The notes under the pieces were generated by a model that was given only the letters and a program-made list of their open reading frames with translations, did not search any database and was not told the origin of the DNA. A program made the position numbers and the translations under genes. Shown one piece after another: positions 1-5,159 of a stretch of 5,220 bases of DNA (positions within the stretch are counted from its first letter, which is position 1; each line of letters starts with the position of its first letter). Source of the DNA: Chthonomonadaceae bacterium (GTDB lineage Bacteria; Armatimonadota; Chthonomonadetes; Chthonomonadales; Chthonomonadaceae); the NCBI GenBank assembly GCA_014377395.1, contig JACMPS010000070.1, positions 1 to 5,220 of the forward strand, given 5' to 3'.

Positions 1-11
1 TCCTATTCCTC

Positions 12-42
12 CCCCTTATGCAAGGGGCTTATCTTGTCCCTT
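12..42. other. Competing short hairpins
   Basis: CCCCTT (12-17) pairs with AAGGGG (22-27) around a 4-base ATGC loop. The same AAGGG (22-26) can instead pair with CCCTT (38-42). A moderately T-rich stretch follows on the plus strand, so this could be a weak terminator for a gene left of the window. The T-tract is poor and no such gene is visible, so the role is unknown. Confidence 0.25.
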
Positions 43-60
43 AGCGAATCGGATTTCAAG

Positions 61-130
61 AGCCTTAAGAGAGTCCGGGGAATTCATTCCCCGGCTCCAA
101 AAGCGCGAAGTCCACCTGCGTAGACTCAGG
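61..130. repeat. REP-like palindromic element (copy 1)
   Basis: Two hairpins lie close together. The first is an AT-cored GC-rich palindrome: CCGGGGAA pairs with TTCCCCGG around a 4-base loop (75-94), with flanking GAG/CTC beyond a one-base bulge. The second is GTCCAC/GTAGAC with one G-T wobble around 111-126. This layout, a long palindrome, a spacer of about 16 bases, then GAAG and a GTCC-type hairpin, resembles REP-like dispersed elements that are often mobilised by Y1 (RAYT/IS200-like) transposases. The element lies just downstream of the SIMPL gene stop and could also act as its transcript end, although no clean T-tract follows. A second element of similar architecture lies at 3185-3250. 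The assignment rests on architecture and not on a database match. Confidence 0.45.
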
Positions 131-155
131 AGAGGGTCGGACGCTTCACTTGATG

Positions 156-935
156 TTATCGGATTGCGTAGCCCATTGTGACAATCGCGGTGATGTCCTT
201 GTCGAGAGAAGAGGTATCGTTAATTCCTTCGCCTGAAACCGCCGTTGAATAGATCGGGGTGATCTGCAAAATGCCCATTCTCGCAAACCGTACATCCCCG
301 ATTCGACATCCACTCGATGCCGCAATCTGCTCAGCACGAACTCGTGCATCTTTGGCGGCTTCCGCCAGCATCGTTACCTTGAGATTGCTGAGTTTGGTGT
401 AAAGATACTGCGGCGACTTTGATTCAAGAGCGATGCCGGAGCTGATCAGTTCCGAAACCTGCCGTGAAAGTTGATCTACAAGCCCGACATCCGTTGACCG
501 CACCTCAACTTCACCGGAGAGCTGATACCCCTCGATTTTCTGGAAGGTGGCTGAGTTCTCCCCGACCGCTTCCGAATCACTGTAGCCTGCCGTTCGCTTT
601 TGCTTTTCGTAGAGGGTTGTCGTCGAAATTGCCGACAGAATAATCTCCGTTTCCTTCACTCCTTTTTTAAGGAGATAGGCTTTGACTTTATCGAGATCGG
701 TAGTCACCCCGTTGTAAGCAGAAGCGATGTCGGGGGCGCGTCGTGAAACACTTCCTGTCCAAATAATAAAATCGGAGCGAATCGGCTTTCGTGCCGACCC
801 CGTCACGCGGATCATTTCGGAGTCGCTTTTCACGCGCACCAACGCCTGCGCCAGCGTGAGGCAAGCCGCGATAATTCCTACCACGATAATCGAAGGTAAC
901 ACGACATAAGGCAACCACTGTGTACGATTGTGCAT
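156..935 (-). CDS. SIMPL domain (DUF541) membrane-anchored protein
   Basis: The protein has about 259 residues. A short N-terminus leads into one hydrophobic segment (about residues 9-30), which looks like an uncleaved signal anchor, so the rest should face the periplasm. Family signatures are clear: VTGSARKPI just after the anchor, then a helix-rich middle, AAKDARVRAEQIAASSG near residues 193-209, ARMGILQITP near 218-227, and GINDTSSLDKDITAIV close to the C-terminus. Length and motif order match the membrane-anchored DUF541 subgroup. SIMPL proteins (the BP26/OMP28 family) are envelope proteins linked to stress resistance; the biochemical role is not settled. Start choice: tandem codons GTG-ATG occur at 938-933, with AGAGG upstream. 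The ATG at 935 lies 5 bases after GAGG and the GTG only 2, so I prefer the ATG; the GTG would add one residue. A TATTAT sequence at 961-966 could be a -10 box, but I see no matching -35. The gene stands alone, 460 bases from its upstream neighbour. Confidence 0.9.
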   Translation of the reverse strand: MHNRTQWLPYVVLPSIIVVGIIAACLTLAQALVRVKSDSEMIRVTGSARKPIRSDFIIWTGSVSRRAPDIASAYNGVTTDLDKVKAYLLKKGVKETEIILSAISTTTLYEKQKRTAGYSDSEAVGENSATFQKIEGYQLSGEVEVRSTDVGLVDQLSRQVSELISSGIALESKSPQYLYTKLSNLKVTMLAEAAKDARVRAEQIAASSGCRIGDVRFARMGILQITPIYSTAVSGEGINDTSSLDKDITAIVTMGYAIR

Positions 936-1159
936 CACGACCTCTTTTCTTTTTGCAGAGATAATAAGTTTTTATTTCTGCACCGAGTTGCCGCATCAAT
1001 AGTTTCGCGCAAAGGATCGGCATCCCTTGCAATGCGGTTTCTCTTTCTGACGCAGGAGAACAGAAATAGGTTACAAAGACTGACCTGCACGCTTGCATTT
1101 CCCGTTTCGCCTTACGCAGAACGAAAGGGGATTAGGGAAATACGAATACTGAGAGGCGT

Positions 1160-1189
1160 CACGCAATGACACAAAGGCGCAAAGAAAAG
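1160..1189 (+). repeat. Composite repeat copy 1, part A (ACACAAAGG 30-mer)
   Basis: This purine-rich 30-mer begins CACGCAA and contains ACACAAAGGCGCAAAGAAAA. It matches 28 of 30 positions with the minus-strand sequence at 4986-4957; the only differences are two adjacent bases (TG versus AA). Sequences of this ACACAAAGRCRCAAAG type recur as dispersed repeats in several bacterial phyla. It lies 44 bases before the hairpin of part B, and the second copy keeps the same order and nearly the same gap. Confidence 0.75.
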
Positions 1190-1207
1190 AGGGAAAAGCA
1201 GGAGAAA

Positions 1208-1277
1208 AAATGCTGAGAAGGAGCGGGCATTTGCTCCCCTCTCCCGGCTTTTTGGGGGAGGGGCAATTTCAGCATTT
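1208..1277 (+). repeat. Composite repeat copy 1, part B (C-rich/G-rich hairpin)
   Basis: A 10-pair hairpin joins CCCCTCTCCC (1236-1245) to GGGGGAGGGG (1254-1263) around an 8-base loop, with one T-G wobble. It is enclosed by an outer perfect 9-pair stem, AAATGCTGA (1208-1216) with TCAGCATTT (1269-1277). An alternative small stem, GAGC (1221-1224) with GCTC (1233-1236), abuts and overlaps the 5' arm of the main hairpin. A near-identical core lies at 4888-4917 on the opposite strand. No T-tract follows, so a terminator role is unlikely. Confidence 0.75.
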
Positions 1278-1394
1278 GATTTCTAAGAATATGTTGAAAA
1301 GTGGAGTTGGGGCATTTGCCGCAGGACTGAAGTTCTCGCCCCGTTCCGCTCGGAGCAAAAATCTACTCCCTAATCCCTATCACCTGACCCTCTC

Positions 1395-2588
1395 TCACCT
1401 TTGTCCCTGCAATTTCTGTAATTCGTGCCGCGCCTGAGTGCTGAAGGAGCCATGCGGAAAAAGCCGAAGTTGCTCGGTGTAGGTTGTGATCGCGTAATCT
1501 CGGTTGCCGAACACGTTTTGCATCAACTGACTCAGGCGAAACAAAGCCGCTTCCGAGTCGGGGGTGGAGGGCGACAAATCATATACCCGGCGATACAATT
1601 GCGACGCCAGATCATTCGAGTGGGCGCGTTCCAATCTTGAGGCAAGACGCAGATAGTAGACCTGTGGCAGTCCGCCGCCCTGCACCGGAACCGAGAGCAG
1701 GACATAAGCAAGGCGTTGCGGATCAATCTTGTCCATCAGAGGGAGCGAATAATAATTGAGCAGTTGAAGAACGCGTTCGGTGCGGTCTCGCTCGGTTCTG
1801 CTAGAGGTCGCTCGCTCACAATAGGCTAGGATGAGGTGCATATCTTCGGTGGGTTGTGAGACAAGGGGTTCCAGTTCGTTCGCCGAGAAGTAGGAGTAAT
1901 CCTTGATCTCCGCACGGGCTGCCTGAACATTGGAGACCTCTTCGTTGTCGCGTCGCACCCGCAAAATCCATACCGCCGCAAGCCCCGCAAACGCTCCTCC
2001 GATGTGCGCCATGTGCGCCACGCCGTCTCCCTTCTTGAAGAGGAACTGTGAAATCAAATCCACTGCAAGGTAGAGAATCACGACATAACGCGCCTGCCAC
2101 TCCCACAGTGCCGCCCACCAGAACCGCAAAATAATCCAGAAGAAAACGCAGATTGTCGAGTAGGGAAACACGTAAAGATAAGCCCCGCACAATCCCATAA
2201 CGGCTCCTGAAGCCCCCAGAGTAAACTGTTCCGGCGAGTTGATCCCCACCACCAACTCAAAAGCAAGATAGCCACAAATCCCTGAGAGGAGATAAACGAT
2301 CATGTATTTAAAGTGATTGAGTCTGCCCTCCAATGCCGCTCCAAAAAGCCACAACCCCAACATATTAAAGGCGAGATGAGGAACATTCGCGTGTAAAAAG
2401 ACGGCACAGAAAAGACGCACTACCGAAAAAGTATTCCAGGAGAGGGCGTACTGTTCGACTGCATCGAGCGTGATGCTCCCACCCTCGGAGGTGAACACAA
2501 AAATCAGGATATTGGCAATAATCAGTCCAAGCGTCACATAGGGAAAGCGTTCCGGTGGATTTTTTGCACGGTAGGGAATGAAGAGCAT
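1395..2588 (-). CDS. Rhomboid-family intramembrane serine protease with TPR-like tail
   Basis: The protein has 397 residues. The N-terminus MLFIPYRAKNPPERFPYV is typical of bacterial rhomboids, followed by about six membrane segments up to about residue 212. The catalytic signature is complete: HLAFN in the second membrane segment (H71, N75; oxyanion side), LGASGAVMG with the serine nucleophile at about S127, and MAHIGGAFAG with the partner histidine at about H195. The protein should therefore cleave transmembrane segments of other proteins within the membrane; its substrate cannot be read from sequence. After a charged linker, residues 320-395 form helical TPR-like repeats (DLASQLYRRVYDLSP, then RDYAITTYTEQLRLFPHG), presumably cytoplasmic and protein-binding. 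Start: the frame extends upstream to a TTG at 2642 with no ribosome binding site, whereas the ATG at 2588 has GGAGG 8 bases upstream and the family-typical N-terminus. The gene is separated from the LuxR-type gene by 137 bases holding a terminator, so it is probably transcribed separately. Confidence 0.93.
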   Translation of the reverse strand: MLFIPYRAKNPPERFPYVTLGLIIANILIFVFTSEGGSITLDAVEQYALSWNTFSVVRLFCAVFLHANVPHLAFNMLGLWLFGAALEGRLNHFKYMIVYLLSGICGYLAFELVVGINSPEQFTLGASGAVMGLCGAYLYVFPYSTICVFFWIILRFWWAALWEWQARYVVILYLAVDLISQFLFKKGDGVAHMAHIGGAFAGLAAVWILRVRRDNEEVSNVQAARAEIKDYSYFSANELEPLVSQPTEDMHLILAYCERATSSRTERDRTERVLQLLNYYSLPLMDKIDPQRLAYVLLSVPVQGGGLPQVYYLRLASRLERAHSNDLASQLYRRVYDLSPSTPDSEAALFRLSQLMQNVFGNRDYAITTYTEQLRLFPHGSFSTQARHELQKLQGQR

Positions 2589-2660
2589 AAAGGGTGCCTC
2601 CGTCGGGTTTGTCTTTCGCAGAATAGGGGTAATCGAAGGCAAAAACTAAAGGCGAAAAGA

Positions 2661-2705
2661 CGAAACGCCGAACTGCATCAGTTTAGCAGTACGGCGTGAG
2701 TTTCG
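2661..2705 (-). terminator. Probable rho-independent terminator of the LuxR-type gene
   Basis: ACGCCG (2665-2670) pairs with CGGCGT (2692-2697). After one A-A mismatch, ACTGC (2672-2676) pairs with GCAGT (2686-2690), leaving a 9-base loop. CGAAA/TTTCG at 2661-2665 and 2701-2705 can extend the stem past a small bulge. Read on the minus strand, the hairpin begins about 20 bases after the regulator's stop and is followed by a T-rich run (TCTTTT, later TTTTT) toward 2640. This would end the regulator transcript before the rhomboid gene. Confidence 0.65.
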
Positions 2706-2725
2706 TCAAGCGACATTAGGAAAAA

Positions 2726-2965
2726 TTACTGCAATTGCGGCAAAAGCCCTAATCGCGTGGCACGTTGGAGGGCTTGCATTTTGTTGCGAACCTGCAATTT
2801 GCCGTAAATGTTGTCAAGATGAAAATCAACGGTGCGTTTTGAGATAAAAAGCAGATCAGCCACCTGTTTGCTGGAGTGTCCCTCCACCACAAAGGAGAGA
2901 ATCTCCAATTCGCGTTTCGTTAATTGTACCGGGGGCGATGTTTTCGCCTCGCCTGTTTCTAGCAT
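2726..2965 (-). CDS. Stand-alone LuxR/GerE-type helix-turn-helix regulator
   Basis: This small protein (79 residues) is almost entirely one LuxR C-terminal DNA-binding domain. Residues 15-24 (LTKRELEILS) give the T-x-R-E-x-E-I-L opening, residues 27-45 (VEGHSSKQVADLLFISKRT) the first HTH helix and turn, and residues 45-57 (TVDFHLDNIYGKL) the recognition helix, followed by VRNKMQALQRATRLGLL. It has no receiver, PAS or autoinducer-binding domain. Length and layout resemble Bacillus GerE, which works as a free DNA-binding domain; the targets here are unknown. Start: an upstream in-frame TTG at 3010 lacks a ribosome binding site, while the ATG at 2965 has AGAGAGGT 9 bases upstream. The leader can pair with that Shine-Dalgarno (see the 2975-3059 entry). 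It lies 313 bases after the permease stop, so it probably has its own promoter, and it ends at the terminator at 2661-2705. An alternative is an accessory domain that partners a response regulator elsewhere. Confidence 0.9.
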   Translation of the reverse strand: MLETGEAKTSPPVQLTKRELEILSFVVEGHSSKQVADLLFISKRTVDFHLDNIYGKLQVRNKMQALQRATRLGLLPQLQ

Positions 2966-2974
2966 GGAAGTGTT

Positions 2975-3059
2975 ACCTCTCTTGTGTTCGCCCCTCCTGC
3001 TTAAGGGCAATGGTTTCGATGCCCGGAGGTTTTTTACATTCCTGGGTCTTCAGAGAGGT
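2975..3059 (-). promoter_or_regulatory. Structured leader that can mask the regulator's Shine-Dalgarno
   Basis: On the minus strand, ACCTCTCT (3059-3052) is perfectly complementary to AGAGAGGT (2982-2975), which is the Shine-Dalgarno of the LuxR-type gene. Nested inside are CCTCC (3029-3025) pairing with GGAGG (2997-2993), and GGGCA (3024-3020) pairing with TGCCC (3009-3005) around a 10-base loop. The three helices can form together as one stacked arm. I recognise no known riboswitch or ribosomal leader; the structure could be chance, a thermosensor or a translational switch. Confidence 0.4.
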
Positions 3060-3184
3060 TCTTCCACAGCGAAACCTATTTTTACCATACTTTTATCAGG
3101 CAAGTATCGGGAGAGAGTAACCGACTTCCGTCTTTCGCCTTTTCGCAAATCAGATAGATCAAATCGGTCTCTGTTCTCTCTCCG

Positions 3185-3250
3185 CATTGCGTCCGAAGGA
3201 CGCCTTCCCCGCAGGTGCTTAACGGCGGTCTTAAGACCGTTGATCAATCG
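3185..3250. repeat. REP-like palindromic element (copy 2)
   Basis: There are two hairpins. GCGTCC/GGACGC with a 3-base loop occupies 3189-3203, and a perfect 14-base palindrome CGGTCTTAAGACCG occupies 3226-3239. AACGG (3221-3225) can alternatively pair with CCGTT (3237-3241). Read on the minus strand, the order (AT-cored palindrome, spacer, GAAGG, GTCC-type hairpin) is the same as in the element at 61-130 read on the plus strand, although the palindrome sequences differ. It lies just downstream of the permease stop and could serve as its transcript end or an RNA-stabilising structure. Confidence 0.45.
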
Positions 3251-3278
3251 TTGAAATTTATCTTCTGACCGGCTTCCA

Positions 3279-4430
3279 TTATTCGCTCTTTCGCAAAAAG
3301 TAAAGACCCACAACCGCAAAAATAACGTTTTGTGACCACGCGGCAAGGATCGGATTAAGCAGAGGAGCCGTGTTATCGGGACCCGGAGAGCCGAGAATTC
3401 TCATCAGCAACATCGTGTTCCAGTAGACGAAAACAAGCCCGATAGAAAGCAGGGTTCCCATAAACCCGCCTCCCCGCGAAAATCGCAAGGCAAGCGGCGG
3501 ACAACAAAGTGCCATGACAAAGCACGAAAAAGGAACACTTAACTTAAAGTGGTAATCGAGCAATGTGTAGCGGTCAACGATGCCCTGTTCACGATTTCGC
3601 GCCAGCATCATACCGAGTTCGGTGAAGGTGCGAGTAGCGGAAGTTTTGCCCATTTCCCACATCGGAAATTGAAGATTGAAGTTCGATTGAAACACCGCCG
3701 GGTCAATCGGCGTGTTGAGCCTGAATATCGCTTTATTGTTGTCGGACAACTTGAGTTGCGACTTTGTTTTCATGTCATACGAGGAATAAAAAGGGTTGTA
3801 CAGCACCCACTCACCGTCTTTAAAGATGCCTTTATCCGCGTAGACGATAAGCGGACGTTCATCATTTTCATAAACATTTTTGGGGGAGGCAACGATCAGA
3901 ACGTTACGGAGCATGATGTAATCTTTCATCGGGGTCATCGAGCGCACCATGAGGGCATACGATTGATCCGTCGAGTTGAAAAATTGACCTGCTTGCGGTG
4001 ACAACCGCTTGAGTTTGCCGGGTAACTCCCCGAAAACGGCATTGAGTCGTTGGATCGAAGGAGGAACCACCTTTTCTCCAAAGTAAAAATCCCCGACACT
4101 GACCAATAATCCAAAGATGAAAAACGGAGCGAAAATACGGGTAAGACTGACCCCGGACGCCCGCATGACCGTGATTTCCGAGTCCCGCCCCAATCGGCTG
4201 ACGGCAAGAGAGGCACCGACCGCCATTGCAACGGGCATCGTCATGTGTACCAGAAACGGCAGGAAAAACAGCACCATTCGCACGACAAAAACGACGGGAA
4301 CCTGATTCTGAAGCAGGGTGTTGGCGTTGTTGTAGAGGACGGTTCCGATGAGCATAAAGACGATTGCCGCTTGCCCAATAAGAAACGGAACCGTCATTTC
4401 GCGCAAAATGTAGCGGTCAATGAGTTTCAA
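3279..4430 (-). CDS. LptF/LptG-family lipopolysaccharide export permease
   Basis: The protein has 383 residues, normal for the YjgP/YjgQ family. These permeases are the inner-membrane part of the LptB2FG transporter that extracts LPS from the inner membrane and feeds it to the periplasmic LptC/A bridge. The layout is as expected: KLIDRYILREMTVPF start, three N-terminal membrane segments (about 13-33, 46-76, 98-116), the conserved cytoplasmic coupling segment RDSEITVMRASGVSLTRI (82-99), a periplasmic jellyroll-type domain (about 120-290), and three C-terminal segments (about 298-315, 324-343, 360-379). It mixes features: IDRYI resembles LptG, while SEITVM with a following G-S resembles LptF, so I do not assign a symbol. 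Start: a TTG at 4430 has no good Shine-Dalgarno but overlaps the upstream TGA stop as TTGA, which suggests translational coupling. The next Met (4397) would remove the conserved N-terminal helix. No second permease, LptB or LptC lies in this window. Confidence 0.93.
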   Translation of the reverse strand: MKLIDRYILREMTVPFLIGQAAIVFMLIGTVLYNNANTLLQNQVPVVFVVRMVLFFLPFLVHMTMPVAMAVGASLAVSRLGRDSEITVMRASGVSLTRIFAPFFIFGLLVSVGDFYFGEKVVPPSIQRLNAVFGELPGKLKRLSPQAGQFFNSTDQSYALMVRSMTPMKDYIMLRNVLIVASPKNVYENDERPLIVYADKGIFKDGEWVLYNPFYSSYDMKTKSQLKLSDNNKAIFRLNTPIDPAVFQSNFNLQFPMWEMGKTSATRTFTELGMMLARNREQGIVDRYTLLDYHFKLSVPFSCFVMALCCPPLALRFSRGGGFMGTLLSIGLVFVYWNTMLLMRILGSPGPDNTAPLLNPILAAWSQNVIFAVVGLYFLRKSE

Positions 4431-4720
4431 AATTCGTAGTCTACCGCAAGCGTGTCCAGACGAATCGGCATGATGAAAGTTTGCACGACGTGCTGATGCG
4501 CCTCATGGGGTCCGTAAACTTCAAGAGCCTCACGATTCGGAAAGCGCACGACTAATCCATGCGTGAAGCCCTGGGATCGCTCGGAAAAGTTCTTTCCAAC
4601 GGACAGGTCAAGAATGTTGGGGATTTTGGTTTGCAAGGCTTTGAGTTCGGTCAGTACGTTCTCAATTTGTTCGGGAGTGGCTTCGGGCTTCCATTGAAAC
4701 AAGACGATATGCTCGATCAT
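4427..4720 (-). CDS. Dabb-domain (stress-responsive alpha/beta barrel) protein
   Basis: This 97-residue protein consists of one Dabb domain, the usual size. Visible signatures are MIEHIVLFQWKPEATPEQIE (first strand and start of first helix), LSVGKNFSERSQGFTHGLVVRF (residues 39-60, with the conserved T-H in the third strand), then EALEVYGPHEAHQHVV (residues 64-79, the Y-x-x-H-x-x-H motif). Dabb proteins form ferredoxin-like dimers; some act as cyclases or monooxygenase-like enzymes in plants and fungi, but most bacterial ones have no assigned reaction. It is probably cytosolic, with no signal or membrane segment. Start: the frame extends to a TTG at 4777 without a ribosome binding site. The ATG at 4720 matches the family start and has AGAGGA about 10 bases upstream. 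Its TGA overlaps the permease's TTG by two bases (TTGA), so the two genes form one operon. A functional link between a Dabb protein and LPS export is not obvious. Confidence 0.9.
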   Translation of the reverse strand: MIEHIVLFQWKPEATPEQIENVLTELKALQTKIPNILDLSVGKNFSERSQGFTHGLVVRFPNREALEVYGPHEAHQHVVQTFIMPIRLDTLAVDYEF

Positions 4721-4803
4721 TGGGGTAGTTTCCTCTTCTGTACAGGGAATGTTAAGTGGTGTTTGCTTACGTCCCAATCAGGATCGTAAGAAGTTATCGG
4801 TTC

Positions 4804-4832
4804 ATGCTACCATACGGCACAAAAAATCACAA
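4804..4832 (-). promoter_or_regulatory. Possible sigma-70-type promoter for the Dabb-permease operon
   Basis: On the minus strand, TTGTGA (4832-4827) and TAGCAT (4809-4804) are separated by exactly 17 bases. Each matches four of six consensus positions. Transcription would start near 4797, giving a leader of about 77 bases. The match is modest and the spacing is the main support. Confidence 0.35.
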
Positions 4833-4887
4833 GGTTTGAGTTTTTGACAGGAGCGTTTTGCTTTTTCCGATTGGTGGATAGAAGAAA

Positions 4888-4933
4888 GCCCCTCCCCCAA
4901 AATCCGGGAGAGGGGAGACAATACAAGTGTCTC
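4888..4933 (-). repeat. Composite repeat copy 2, part B (C-rich/G-rich hairpin)
   Basis: On the minus strand this reads as the same core as 1234-1264, with one substitution and one missing T in the loop. The arms are 4915-4906 and 4898-4889 around a 7-base loop. The single imperfect pair is a T-G wobble on the minus strand and a C-A mismatch on the plus strand, so the RNA-like orientation matches copy 1. A 6-pair hairpin GAGACA/TGTCTC (4915-4920 with 4928-4933) shares its edge bases with the main arm. The outer 9-pair stem of copy 1 is not seen here. Confidence 0.75.
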
Positions 4934-4956
4934 AACCCTTAAATCAATTCTCCAAA

Positions 4957-5031
4957 CTTTTCTTTGCGCCTTTGTGTTTTTGCGTGAGATTTCCTCTCGC
5001 ATTTCTCTCGTTTTTCTCTGTGCCTCTGTGT
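4957..5031 (-). repeat. Composite repeat copy 2, part A (two units)
   Basis: Positions 4957-4986 match the 30-mer at 1160-1189 in 28 of 30 positions, on the opposite strand. A diverged second unit, ACACAGAGGCACAGAGAAAA on the minus strand (5031-5012), matches the 20-base core in 17 of 20 positions, 54 bases away. Copy 2 therefore has a degenerate tandem of part A before the hairpin part B, with a 39-base gap between A and B. Confidence 0.7.
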
Positions 5032-5084
5032 TCTCTAACGCAGTGGGTGGTAGATTCATCTCCTTTGCATAAGGTGAACAAATA

Positions 5085-5129
5085 AGCGAACAAAAACAAG
5101 CCCGCCCTCTGTTGAGAAGAGCGGACTTG
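5085..5129 (-). terminator. Rho-independent terminator on the minus strand
   Basis: CAAGTCCGCTCT (5129-5118 on the minus strand) pairs with AGGGCGGGCTTG (5108-5097) in a 12-pair stem around a 9-base loop, followed by TTTTTGTTCG. Two pairs are G-T on the minus strand but would be C-A mismatches on the plus strand, so the structure was selected in minus-strand RNA. It should end a minus-strand gene lying mostly right of the window. One minus-strand frame, open from the right edge (5219), stops at 5138-5136, 7 bases before the hairpin. Confidence 0.6.
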
Positions 5130-5159
5130 ATTAACTTATTTTCGGTCTAAACGTAAACT

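Larger units (their letters stand above)
936..1394. other. Gene-free region with composite repeat
   Basis: This is the space between the rhomboid stop and the SIMPL start. It holds the SIMPL leader with its Shine-Dalgarno at the low end, then composite repeat copy 1 (1160-1277). A loosely structured stretch follows, in which GGGGC (about 1317-1321) could pair with GCCCC (about 1340-1344). Open frames here show no ribosome binding site, no recognisable domain and composition typical of translated repeat, so I call no gene. Confidence 0.7.
2966..3278. other. Gene-free region: regulator leader and REP-like element
   Basis: This stretch lies between the permease stop and the LuxR-type start. It holds the structured leader (2975-3059), AT-rich candidate promoter sequence around 3075-3105 on the minus strand (a TGGTAAAAA extended -10-like string at 3079-3087, with no well-spaced -35), and the REP-like element at 3185-3250. 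One minus-strand open frame spans 3050-3346, but it overlaps the permease end, has no ribosome binding site and is rich in Arg/Lys translated from repeat sequence, so I do not call it a gene. Confidence 0.65.
4721..5159. other. Gene-free region with promoter, repeats and terminator
   Basis: This region is upstream of the Dabb-permease operon. It contains a 5' leader and weak promoter (4804-4832), composite repeat copy 2 in inverted orientation (4888-5031), and a minus-strand terminator (5085-5129). A minus-strand frame across 4802-5059 only translates repeat sequence (RKTREMREEISRKNTKAQRK and similar) and is not called. Confidence 0.7.

Noticed and set aside
1..123. Plus-strand frame open from the left edge to a TAG at 121-123
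   Set aside because: Most of it is the translated hairpin element, and the residues look like repeat translation and not the end of a protein.
61..130. Possible tRNA because of the CCGGGG...CCCCGG arm followed by CTCCA
   Set aside because: The loop is AATTCATT and not a TTCRA-type T-loop, and no acceptor or anticodon arm can be fitted.
688..1098. Minus-strand frame of 136 codons over the SIMPL start
   Set aside because: Its second half lies in another frame of the strongly supported SIMPL gene and its protein is Arg/Cys-rich with no family signature.
3050..3346. Minus-strand open frame of 98 codons between the permease and the LuxR-type gene
   Set aside because: It overlaps the permease 3' end, covers the REP-like element and the regulator leader, and shows no domain or ribosome binding site.
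1160..5031. Composite transposon bounded by the inverted repeat copies
   Set aside because: No transposase or target duplication is seen, the enclosed genes are housekeeping-like, and the repeats resemble dispersed elements and not insertion sequence ends.
4802..5059. Minus-strand open frame of 85 codons upstream of the Dabb gene
   Set aside because: It translates the dispersed ACACAAAGG-type repeat and the hairpin, has Lys/Arg/Glu-rich low-complexity sequence, and has no ribosome binding site or family.
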